A stretch of DNA of 9,598 bases, from NCBI GenBank assembly GCA_035719045.1, contig DASTGO010000301.1, positions 1 to 9,598 on the forward strand. Direction: 5' to 3'. Below the pieces are notes generated by a model. The model saw nothing but the letters and a program-made list of their open reading frames with translations, had not been told where the DNA came from and did not search any database. Both the position numbers and the translations under genes were made by a program. Below, one piece after another: positions 1-5,602 of this stretch (its first letter is position 1; every line of letters begins with the position of its first letter). This DNA is from DASTGO01 sp035719045. GTDB lineage: Bacteria > Actinomycetota > Actinomycetes > Actinomycetales > Kineosporiaceae.

Positions 1-13
1 GTCCCCTGGCGTC

Positions 14-75
14 GGTCCGACGACCGGCCGGTGACCGTCCTCCCGACGGTTCCCGGCCGGTCCGCCGTCGGAACC
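14..75 (-). terminator. Large nested hairpin, likely HIT gene terminator
   Basis: Arms 23-31 (ACCGGCCGG) and 53-61 (CCGGCCGGT) are perfectly complementary. Inside them 34-38 (ACCGT) pairs with 46-50 (ACGGT) around a 7-nt loop. Outside, 16-22 (TCCGACG) pairs with 66-72 (CGTCGGA), leaving a small bulge at 62-65. The structure starts about 35 nt past the HIT stop codon on the minus strand and has no following T-run. That fits the U-less hairpin terminators often proposed for actinobacteria. The pairing is directly visible; the terminator role is inferred. Confidence 0.6.
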
Positions 76-85
76 TTCCGGCAGT

Positions 86-119
86 GGGCGGATCAGGCCG
101 GCGGGCGGATCAGGCCGGC
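86..119. repeat. Perfect 17-bp tandem duplication across the HIT stop codon
   Basis: GGGCGGATCAGGCCGGC occurs at 86-102 and again, head to tail and without mismatch, at 103-119. On the minus strand the copy at 103-119 supplies the last codons and the TGA of the HIT gene; the copy at 86-102 lies just downstream, so it is not translated. It looks like a recent slippage or duplication event. Confidence 0.85.
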
Positions 120-733
120 CAGGCCTGGGCGAGCCGGGCCCGGGTCTCGGCGAGCAGTTCCGGCAGGGCTTTGGTGCTGGCGATGATCGGCAGGAAGTTC
201 GCGTCCCCACCCCAGCGGGGCACGATGTGCTGGTGCAGGTGAGCGGCGATCCCGGCACCCGCGACCGCGCCCTGGTTCATCCCGAGGTTGAACCCCTGGC
301 AACCCGACACCTCCGCCAGCACCCGCATCGCCGTCTTGGTCTGCTCGGCCAGTTCGGCGGTCTCCTCCCCGGTCAGGTCCGGGTAGAGCGCGACATGCCG
401 GTACGGGCAGACCATGACGTGCCCGGTGTTGTACGGGTACAGGTTGAGCACCACGTAGGTGGTCCGTCCGCGAGCCACGACCAGCCCGCTCTCGTCCCCG
501 AGCCCGGGCGCACGGCAGAACGGGCAGTGCGGCCCGGCCTCACCGTCGGCGGGCTTGTCCTCTCCCCGCAGGTAGACCATCCGGTGCGGGGTCCACAGAC
601 GCTCGAAGCCGTCCCTGGCGCCGGTGAGCTCCCAGGCCGGCTGGGCGTCCACGGCAGGCTCGCCCGCCCGGTCGCCGGAGGGCAGGCTGCCGTTCCCGGC
701 GTTCGGCACGGCGTTCTGGGGACGGTCGGACAC
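110..733 (-). CDS. HIT-family nucleotide phosphorylase/hydrolase (Ap4A phosphorylase-like)
   Basis: The 207-aa protein has a disordered N-terminus of about 60 residues and then a complete HIT domain. A CPFC pair (C70, C73) and H113 in PYRHV are candidate zinc ligands together with the active-site region. The histidine triad is H165-x-H167-x-H169 (HLHQH), where the middle His is the expected nucleophile, and it is followed by IVPRW. The wording VVARGR...VLNLYPYNTGH...VPYRHVA closely resembles mycobacterial Rv2613c, a diadenosine tetraphosphate phosphorylase encoded next to thrS. The likely role is cytosolic phosphorolysis of Ap4A, a by-product of aminoacyl-tRNA synthetases. The start is GTG at 733. 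An in-frame TAG at 743-745 excludes any longer form, and no Shine-Dalgarno lies at a usable distance, so translation may be leaderless. Here a chemoreceptor gene separates it from thrS. Family is sure; exact substrate is inferred. Confidence 0.93.
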   Translation of the reverse strand: MSDRPQNAVPNAGNGSLPSGDRAGEPAVDAQPAWELTGARDGFERLWTPHRMVYLRGEDKPADGEAGPHCPFCRAPGLGDESGLVVARGRTTYVVLNLYPYNTGHVMVCPYRHVALYPDLTGEETAELAEQTKTAMRVLAEVSGCQGFNLGMNQGAVAGAGIAAHLHQHIVPRWGGDANFLPIIASTKALPELLAETRARLAQAWPA

Positions 734-739
734 GCGGCG

Positions 740-745
740 AGTCTA
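740..745 (-). promoter_or_regulatory. Candidate -10 box for a leaderless HIT transcript
   Basis: TAGACT on the minus strand matches the actinobacterial -10 pattern TANNNT. It ends exactly 6 nt before the GTG start at 733, so transcription would begin at or beside the start codon. The nearest purine-rich GGAGG (753-757) lies about 19 nt upstream of the start, too far to act as a ribosome site. No clear -35 box is visible. The leaderless reading is an inference from this spacing. Confidence 0.45.
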
Positions 746-778
746 GGGCCTGCCTCCGGCCGGTGGCCCGCTGCCGCC

Positions 779-794
779 GCCCGTCCGGACGGGC
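779..794. repeat. Perfect 16-bp palindrome in the HIT/MCP divergent region
   Basis: GCCCGTCCGGACGGGC is fully self-complementary, a two-fold symmetric element in the 192-bp gap between the divergent HIT and chemoreceptor genes. It lies about 34 bp upstream of the HIT -10 candidate and about 59 bp upstream of the chemoreceptor -35 candidate. It could be a dimeric repressor or activator operator, or a short hairpin. Chance self-complementarity is more likely in GC-rich DNA, but 16 bp without mismatch is noticeable. Confidence 0.5.
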
Positions 795-852
795 CCGCCT
801 CTCCCCCGCTGCTGCGGCATCCACGACGCCATCCGCGACGGCCGTCACGGGC

Positions 853-880
853 TCAAGGCCGACCACTGCGGATCCGATGA
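853..880 (+). promoter_or_regulatory. FliA/WhiG (sigma-28)-like promoter candidate for the MCP gene
   Basis: TCAA at 853-856, then 16 nt, then TCCGATGA at 873-880. The consensus for FliA/WhiG sigma factors is TAAA, 15-16 nt, GCCGATAA, so 3 of 4 and 6 of 8 positions match. The start point would fall near 887-888, leaving a leader of roughly 38 nt that contains the ribosome site at 914-920. Chemoreceptor genes are classic targets of FliA in motile bacteria, which makes the match plausible. No TANNNT box for a housekeeping sigma factor is seen in 800-925. Confidence 0.4.
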
Positions 881-913
881 TCAGGTGAGGAACTCTGGCT
901 TTCCGCCGCTTCC

Positions 914-920
914 GGGGAGG
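914..920 (+). promoter_or_regulatory. Ribosome binding site fixing the TTG start of the MCP gene
   Basis: GGGGAGG lies 5 nt before the TTG at 926. The nearest alternative, an in-frame GTG at 956, has no purine-rich site in front of it and would cut into the first membrane segment, so TTG is preferred. Confidence 0.75.
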
Positions 921-925
921 ACCCG

Positions 926-2530
926 TTGACCCTGCTTCGCACGCTTTCGATCCGGGTGCGCCTGCTGGCGGCATTCGGCCTCGTGGTCGCCCTGGTCGCG
1001 ATGGCGGCCGGGTACGCGCTCTACTCGGTGGGGCAGTTGCGGGACGCCCAGTCGCAGATCGAGCAACTGCACCAGATCCGGGACCTCGCCAACCAGGTGA
1101 AGTACTACAACGCGGATATCCCGGGCTGGCAGTACACCTACGTCGAGCAGTCCTTCATCTCCGGGCCGGCCAAGGCCACCGACGACAAGGGCGCCTTCCG
1201 GCCGGGCCTGCTCAAGGACCGGCAGGAACTGGACAGCGTCCTGGCCACCCTCGCCAAGGCCCCGCTGACCGACTCCGAGAAGTCGCTCGTCGCGCAGATG
1301 GTTACCACCTGGGCCGACTTCTGGACCCAGGACGACCAGGTGGTCCAACTCGTCCGCAAGGGGGACGTCAAGGGCTTCGACGCGATCCTCAACGGGCCCG
1401 CCTGGACCGACTACGACAAGGTGCTGGCGCTCACCGGCAAGCTGGTGGCCTCCCTCGACCAGCGGCTGGCCGCGCGGGTCAAGCAGGCCGACGGCCAGGC
1501 CGGCACCAGCAACCTGGTGGGGTACCTCATGCTGACCGTCTCCCTGTTGCTGGCCTGCGGTCTCGCCGCGGCGGTCACCAGGAGCGTGCGCAAGCCGCTG
1601 AGCCTCTGCGTGGAGGCGCTCGACTCGCTGGCGGCCAAGGACACCACCCGGGTGCTCGACATCGTCGGCAACGACGAGATGACCCGGCTGGCCCGGTCCT
1701 ACACCGCCGCGGCCCGCAACATGCACGACGCCGTCTCGCTCATCGCGGACTCCGCCAACGCCCTGGACGACGCCGCAGCCCAGCTGACCCGGACCTCCGC
1801 CGAGGGCGCGGCCAGCGCCGACCGGACCACGGCGAACGCCCACCAGGTGTCGACCGCGATGCAGGAGGTGAGCCTGGCGGTGAGCACGGTCTCCACGGGG
1901 TCGGACGAGATGGGTTGTGCGATCGGGGACATCGCCCGCAACACCTCGGACGCCGCCGGGGTGGCCGCCGAGGCGGTGCAGGCCGCGGCCCGGACCGCGG
2001 AGCTGATGGACCGGCTCGGCCAGACCTCGCAGACCATCGGTGAGGTGGTCCAGGTGATCACGCAGATCGCCGAGCAGACCAACCTGCTGGCGCTCAACGC
2101 GACCATCGAGGCGGCGCGGGCGGGCGAGGCCGGGAAGGGGTTCGCGGTCGTGGCGAGCGAGGTCAAGGACCTCGCCCAGGAGACCGGCCGGGCCACGGAG
2201 ACGATCACCGAGCGGATCGACGCCATCCGGGACCAGACCGGGCAGGCGGTCTCGACGATCCAGGAGATCAGCACGGTGATCAACCGGATCAACGACTACC
2301 AGGCGACCATCTCGGCCGCCCTGGAGGAGCAGACGGCGACCACCGCCCACATCTCACAGGCGGTGGCCGACGCGGCCCACAACAGCGCCACGATCACCCA
2401 CACCATCGAGGCGGTCGCCGACTCCGCCGACCAGACGGCTGCCTCGGTGCGGGAGATCCGCCTGGCCAGCGAACAGCTCGCCGACCGTTCCGCCCAGCTG
2501 CGTCAGGCGGTCGCCGGCTTCGTCCTCTGA
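926..2530 (+). CDS. Methyl-accepting chemotaxis protein (transmembrane chemoreceptor)
   Basis: The 534-aa receptor has the classical transmembrane layout. Segment TM1 is at about residues 11-32, an extracytoplasmic sensory region of about 160 residues follows (helical, consistent with a four-helix bundle), and TM2 is at about 197-216. A HAMP linker spans about 217-268 and a long cytoplasmic coiled-coil signalling domain runs to the end. The hairpin tip is unmistakable: EQTNLLALNATIEAARAGEAGKGF at 383-406, with E395 and R398 in the CheA/CheW contact region. No NWETF-like CheR tether is present at the C-terminus (QAVAGFVL). It should relay ligand binding to CheA/CheW; the ligand cannot be told from sequence. 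No che genes are in the window, so it is an orphan receptor here. It converges on thrS with a 10-bp gap and separates thrS from the HIT gene. The TTG start is supported by GGGGAGG 5 nt upstream. Confidence 0.95.
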   Translation: MTLLRTLSIRVRLLAAFGLVVALVAMAAGYALYSVGQLRDAQSQIEQLHQIRDLANQVKYYNADIPGWQYTYVEQSFISGPAKATDDKGAFRPGLLKDRQELDSVLATLAKAPLTDSEKSLVAQMVTTWADFWTQDDQVVQLVRKGDVKGFDAILNGPAWTDYDKVLALTGKLVASLDQRLAARVKQADGQAGTSNLVGYLMLTVSLLLACGLAAAVTRSVRKPLSLCVEALDSLAAKDTTRVLDIVGNDEMTRLARSYTAAARNMHDAVSLIADSANALDDAAAQLTRTSAEGAASADRTTANAHQVSTAMQEVSLAVSTVSTGSDEMGCAIGDIARNTSDAAGVAAEAVQAAARTAELMDRLGQTSQTIGEVVQVITQIAEQTNLLALNATIEAARAGEAGKGFAVVASEVKDLAQETGRATETITERIDAIRDQTGQAVSTIQEISTVINRINDYQATISAALEEQTATTAHISQAVADAAHNSATITHTIEAVADSADQTAASVREIRLASEQLADRSAQLRQAVAGFVL

Positions 2531-2540
2531 GCGGTCTCGT

Positions 2541-4553
2541 TCAGACCTGCACCCGGGCCCGGATCGACTCCAGGATCCGGGCCACGGCGTCCTCCACCGC
2601 CACGCCGTTGTCCTGGCGGCCGTCACGGAACCGGAAGGACACCGCCCCCTTGCCGGCGTCCTCCTGCCCCGCGATCAGCATGAACGGCACCTTTTGCGTG
2701 GTGTGGGTGCGGATCTTCTTCTGCATCCGGTCGTCGGAGGCGTCCAGCTCGGCGCGGACCCCCGCCTCCCGCAACCGGGCCACCACACCCTCCAGGTACG
2801 GCACGTTGTCCGCGCTGACCGGGATGGCCACCACCTGGACCGGCGCCAGCCAGGGCGGGAACGCACCCGCGTAGTGCTCGGTGAGCACGCCGAAGAACCG
2901 CTCGAGCGAGCCGAACTTCGCCGAGTGGATCATCACCGGCTGCTTGCGGGTACCGTCCTCGGCGGTGTACTCGAGACCGAACCGGGCCGGCTGGTTGAAG
3001 TCCAGCTGGATCGTCGACATCTGCCAGGTGCGCCCGATGGCGTCCCGGGCCTGCACCGACACCTTGGGGCCGTAGAACGCCGCGCCACCCGGGTCGGGCA
3101 CCAACTCCAGGCCGGTGCTCTCCGCAGCCTCCTTCAGGACCGCGGTCGCCTCCGCCCACTGCTCGTCGGAGCCGATGAACTTGTCGGAGTCCCCGCGGGT
3201 GGACAGCTCCAGGTAGAAGTCGTCCAGCCCGAAGTCCCGCAGCAGCCCCAGCACGAAGCCGAGCAGCTTGCGGATCTCGTCCGGCGCCTGCTCCGGCGTG
3301 CAGTAGCTGTGCGAGTCGTCCTGCGTCAGCCCGCGGACCCGGGTCAGGCCCTGGACCACGCCGGACTTCTCGTACCGGTAGACGGTGCCGAACTCAAACA
3401 GCCGCATCGGCAGCTCACGGTAGGACCGTCCGCGCGACCTGAAGATCAGGTTGTGCATCGGGCAGTTCATCGCCTTGAGGTAGTACTGGCTGTTCTCCAG
3501 CTCCATCGGCGGGAACATCGTGTCCGCGTAGTACGGCAGGTGCCCGGACGTCTCGAACAGGTGGGACTTGCTGATGTGCGGGGTGCCGACGTAGAGGAAG
3601 CCCTCCTCGATGTGGCGACGGCGGACGTAGTCCTCCATCTCCCGCTTGATCACACCGCCCTTGGGGTGGAACACCACCAGGCCCGAGCCGATCTCCTCCG
3701 GGAAGGAGAACAGGTCCAGCTCGGCGCCGAGACGGCGGTGGTCGCGGCGCTCGGCCTCCGCCAGCCGCTCCAGGTAGGCCTTGAGGTCGTCCTTGCCGGC
3801 CCAGGCCGTGCCGTACACCCGCTGCAGCTGCGGGTTCTTCTCGCTGCCCCGCCAGTAGGCCGCGGCGGTCCGCATCAACTGCCAGCCGTTGGCCAGGATC
3901 CGGGTGGTGGGGACGTGCGGGCCCCGGCACAGGTCCTTCCAGGCGACCGAGCCGTCCCGGTGCAGGTTGTCGTAGATCGTCAGCTCGCCACCGCCGACCT
4001 CCGCGGAGGCGCCTTCGGCGGCCGCCTCGACCTGCTCCTCGCTGGCCGTGCCGACATTGCCGCCCGACCCGCCCTTGAGGCCGATCAGCTCCAGCTTGTA
4101 CGGCTCGGCGGCCAGCTCGGCACGCGCCTCCTCGTCGGTGACGACCCGGCGGCGGAAGGTCTGGCCCTCCTTGACGATCCGCTGCATCACCTTCTCGAGG
4201 TCCTTGAGGTCCTCGGGGGTGAACGGCCGCTCGACGTCGAAGTCGTAGTAGAAGCCGTCCCGGACCGGCGGACCGATACCCAGCCGGGTCTGCGGGAACA
4301 ACTCCTGCACGGCCTGGGCGAGCACGTGGGCGCAGGAATGCCGCAGCACCGACAGCCCGTCCTCGCTGGTCACCGGGACCGCCTCGACGACATCGCCGTC
4401 GGACAACGCGGCGGTCAGGTCCCGCAGCTCGCCGTTGATCCGGGCTACGACGATCGACCGGTCCTGGAAGAGGTCCGCCGCCGTCGTGCCCGTCGTCACG
4501 GCACGCTTCTCATCCTGCGCACCTTCACGGACGACGATCGTCACCTCGGACAC
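2541..4553 (-). CDS. thrS: Threonyl-tRNA synthetase
   Basis: This class II synthetase charges tRNA-Thr in the cytosol. With the GTG start at 4553 it is 670 aa and complete. The order is a TGS domain (about 1-60), the N2 editing domain with H72-S-C-A-H76 and LCRGPH, the catalytic core, and the C-terminal anticodon-binding domain (about 565-670). Zinc ligands C364 (MNCPMH), H415 (QDDSH) and H543 (MIHSAKFGS) have almost the same spacing as C334, H385 and H511 of the E. coli enzyme. Motif 2 reads RLFEFGTVYRYE...RVRGLTQDD. A Gly/Ala/Glu-rich insert at about 158-186 lies inside the editing region. The upstream ATG at 4577 would add 8 residues but has no ribosome site, whereas GAGAGG at 4560-4565 sits 6 nt before GTG 4553. 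No T-box hallmarks were recognised in the leader. Function is certain; the start is a strong preference. Confidence 0.97.
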   Translation of the reverse strand: MSEVTIVVREGAQDEKRAVTTGTTAADLFQDRSIVVARINGELRDLTAALSDGDVVEAVPVTSEDGLSVLRHSCAHVLAQAVQELFPQTRLGIGPPVRDGFYYDFDVERPFTPEDLKDLEKVMQRIVKEGQTFRRRVVTDEEARAELAAEPYKLELIGLKGGSGGNVGTASEEQVEAAAEGASAEVGGGELTIYDNLHRDGSVAWKDLCRGPHVPTTRILANGWQLMRTAAAYWRGSEKNPQLQRVYGTAWAGKDDLKAYLERLAEAERRDHRRLGAELDLFSFPEEIGSGLVVFHPKGGVIKREMEDYVRRRHIEEGFLYVGTPHISKSHLFETSGHLPYYADTMFPPMELENSQYYLKAMNCPMHNLIFRSRGRSYRELPMRLFEFGTVYRYEKSGVVQGLTRVRGLTQDDSHSYCTPEQAPDEIRKLLGFVLGLLRDFGLDDFYLELSTRGDSDKFIGSDEQWAEATAVLKEAAESTGLELVPDPGGAAFYGPKVSVQARDAIGRTWQMSTIQLDFNQPARFGLEYTAEDGTRKQPVMIHSAKFGSLERFFGVLTEHYAGAFPPWLAPVQVVAIPVSADNVPYLEGVVARLREAGVRAELDASDDRMQKKIRTHTTQKVPFMLIAGQEDAGKGAVSFRFRDGRQDNGVAVEDAVARILESIRARVQV

Positions 4554-4559
4554 GGGACA

Positions 4560-4565
4560 CCTCTC
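4560..4565 (-). promoter_or_regulatory. Ribosome binding site favouring the GTG start of thrS
   Basis: On the minus strand GAGAGG is followed by 6 nt and GTG at 4553. The longer reading from ATG 4577 is preceded by a sequence without a purine-rich match in the normal window. The protein from GTG begins MSEVTIVV, which suits a TGS-domain start. Confidence 0.65.
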
Positions 4566-4627
4566 GCGGTCTGTCATCGGGCAGCCGGTCAGCCAGGAAA
4601 CGGACTCTGGCCCGGCTGCGGTCGTCT

Positions 4628-4654
4628 CATCACGGCCTGTGCCGCACCGTGATG
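4628..4654. repeat. 8-bp inverted repeat CATCACGG/CCGTGATG upstream of thrS
   Basis: CATCACGG at 4628-4635 and CCGTGATG at 4647-4654 are perfect complements separated by 11 nt. A further ATCACGG copy lies at 4729-4735, near the lipoprotein gene. The inverted repeat overlaps the candidate thrS -10 (4652-4657) and predicted start point, so it could be an operator or a 5'-leader hairpin. The repeats are directly visible; the role is inferred. Confidence 0.5.
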
Positions 4655-4657
4655 CTA
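4652..4657 (-). promoter_or_regulatory. Candidate -10 box for thrS
   Basis: TAGCAT on the minus strand fits TANNNT. It predicts a start near 4645 and a leader of about 90 nt to the GTG at 4553. No convincing -35 is visible, so this rests on the -10 alone. Confidence 0.3.
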
Positions 4658-4713
4658 TCGACTGCCCGGCACCGCCCTCTCCCGAGTTCCGCCCGCGCGT
4701 CGCAGGGCGGGGG

Positions 4714-4719
4714 TAGCGT
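4714..4719 (+). promoter_or_regulatory. Candidate -10 box for the lipoprotein gene
   Basis: TAGCGT fits TANNNT and would place the start near 4726, giving a leader of about 47 nt that contains the GAGGAGG ribosome site (4761-4767, 5 nt before the ATG). The third ATCACGG word (4729-4735) would fall just after the start point, a typical repressor position. No good -35 is visible. Confidence 0.28.
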
Positions 4720-4772
4720 CACCTATCGATCACGGCGGTCGCGGACCGCTGCGGGCCGGCGAGGAGGACAGG

Positions 4773-5387
4773 ATGAGGCGGTCCCGGAGGGTGCAGGTAC
4801 CGGTGGTGGTGCTGGCGTCGGTGCTCATCAGCGGGCTGGCGGCCGGGTGTTCGGGCTCCGGGCCGGGATCGGGGCCGGCCTCGGTGACGGGCTCGGTGCC
4901 CACGACGGGCGGGTCCACCTCAGGCAGCGGTGCGGGTACCGCCTCGGGATCCTCGGCCTCCGCGACCTCGGCCTCCGCGGCCTCCGGTTCGGGGTCGGCG
5001 TCCCCCGGTTCCCCGACCGCCGCGCCGACGGCCACCCGGACCACGATGCGGGCCCAGGCCATGTTCTCCTCGCCGAGCAAGAACATCTCCTGCTGGATGG
5101 AGGGGGTGGACGCCCGTTGCGACATCGCCGAGCGCAGCTGGAAGGCCCCGGCCAAGCCGTCGAGCTGCGAGCTGGACTACGGCCAGGGAATGAGCCTGCA
5201 CGCCGGAAGTCCGGGATTCACCTGCGCGGGAGACACCGTGCTCGGGCAGGCCACGATCCTGCCCTACGGCGAGGCGATGCTGGTCGGTGCCAACGTGTGC
5301 AGCTCGCTGCAGTCCGGGATGCGCTGCGTCGACCTCACCAGCAAGCACGGGTTCTTCCTGTCCCGGGACGGCTACCAGCTCTTCTGA
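4773..5387 (+). CDS. Putative secreted lipoprotein with DUF6636-like Cys-rich domain
   Basis: The 204-aa protein begins with a basic n-region (MRRSRR), a hydrophobic stretch and the lipobox LAAGC, so C26 is the likely lipidated residue and the mature protein would be anchored outside the cytoplasmic membrane. Residues 27 to about 88 form a Gly/Ser/Ala/Thr/Pro linker, partly encoded by a 15-bp tandem repeat. The C-terminal domain (about 92-204) reads FSSPSKNISCWM...RCDI...W..P..P..C..DYGQG...FTCAGDTVLG...LPYG and ends HGFFLSRDGYQLF. This matches, from memory, the small actinobacterial domain catalogued as DUF6636. Its six cysteines (C107, C116, C132, C151, C176, C185) suggest three disulfides. 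Function of the family is unknown to me. It is divergent from thrS and convergent with serS, so it is probably transcribed alone. The ATG start has GAGGAGG 5 nt upstream. Confidence 0.85.
   Translation: MRRSRRVQVPVVVLASVLISGLAAGCSGSGPGSGPASVTGSVPTTGGSTSGSGAGTASGSSASATSASAASGSGSASPGSPTAAPTATRTTMRAQAMFSSPSKNISCWMEGVDARCDIAERSWKAPAKPSSCELDYGQGMSLHAGSPGFTCAGDTVLGQATILPYGEAMLVGANVCSSLQSGMRCVDLTSKHGFFLSRDGYQLF
4951..4979 (+). repeat. Tandem 15-bp repeat in the lipoprotein linker
   Basis: CCTCGGCCTCCGCG occurs at 4951-4964 and 4966-4979, period 15 bp, and encodes consecutive Ser-Ala-Ser-Ala-Thr/Ala units. The frame is kept, so linker length could vary between strains. Confidence 0.6.
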
Positions 5388-5602
5388 GCCCGCGGCCGTC
5401 ATCCGTTCCGTTTCCGACGGCGACAGCGTCCACCCGTTCGTGGTTCATCCGTTCGAGCCGCGACTGCGTCCTGGCCGGGGCAGGGGCCTCAGCAAACGGA
5501 ACAGGGGCCACAGCCGGCAGACCCGCCCGACCCGCTGCCGCAGTCACCACGAGACAACTGAGGCACCGAGGCCCGGACGGACCTGCCGGCGGAAGACCTC
5601 AC
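5388..5602. other. Convergent intergenic region with short repeats, no gene seen
   Basis: This 215-bp gap lies between the convergent lipoprotein and serS stops. It holds a 10-bp direct repeat TCATCCGTTC (5399-5408 and 5445-5454), a 9-bp inverted repeat GTTCCGTTT (5405-5413) / AAACGGAAC (5494-5502) with an 80-nt loop, and a repeat CAGGGGCC (5481-5488 and 5502-5509). GCCGTC (5395-5400) can pair with GACGGC (5416-5421), a weak terminator candidate for the lipoprotein gene. I see no ORF with credible coding features and no tRNA. Confidence 0.5.

Noticed and set aside
86..119. Phage or integrase attachment site duplication
   Set aside because: The 17-bp copies are directly adjacent with no element between them and no tRNA or integrase nearby, so simple tandem duplication is the better reading.
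881..2350. 489-aa minus-strand open frame over the chemoreceptor
   Set aside because: It is antisense to a gene with clear MCP domains, its product is Arg/Gly/Val/Leu low-complexity without a motif, and long antisense frames are expected at this GC content.
2694..4652. 652-aa plus-strand open frame over thrS
   Set aside because: It is the antisense shadow of a certain thrS; composition is rich in Arg, Leu, Val and Gly with no domain or signal.
4578..4772. T-box or other tRNA-sensing leader upstream of thrS
   Set aside because: I could not find the T-box antiterminator core or a specifier-loop structure; the leader is short and only the ATCACGG repeats stand out.
5388..5602. tRNA gene near serS
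   Set aside because: No cloverleaf, no TTC-containing T arm followed by a plausible acceptor end was found on either strand.
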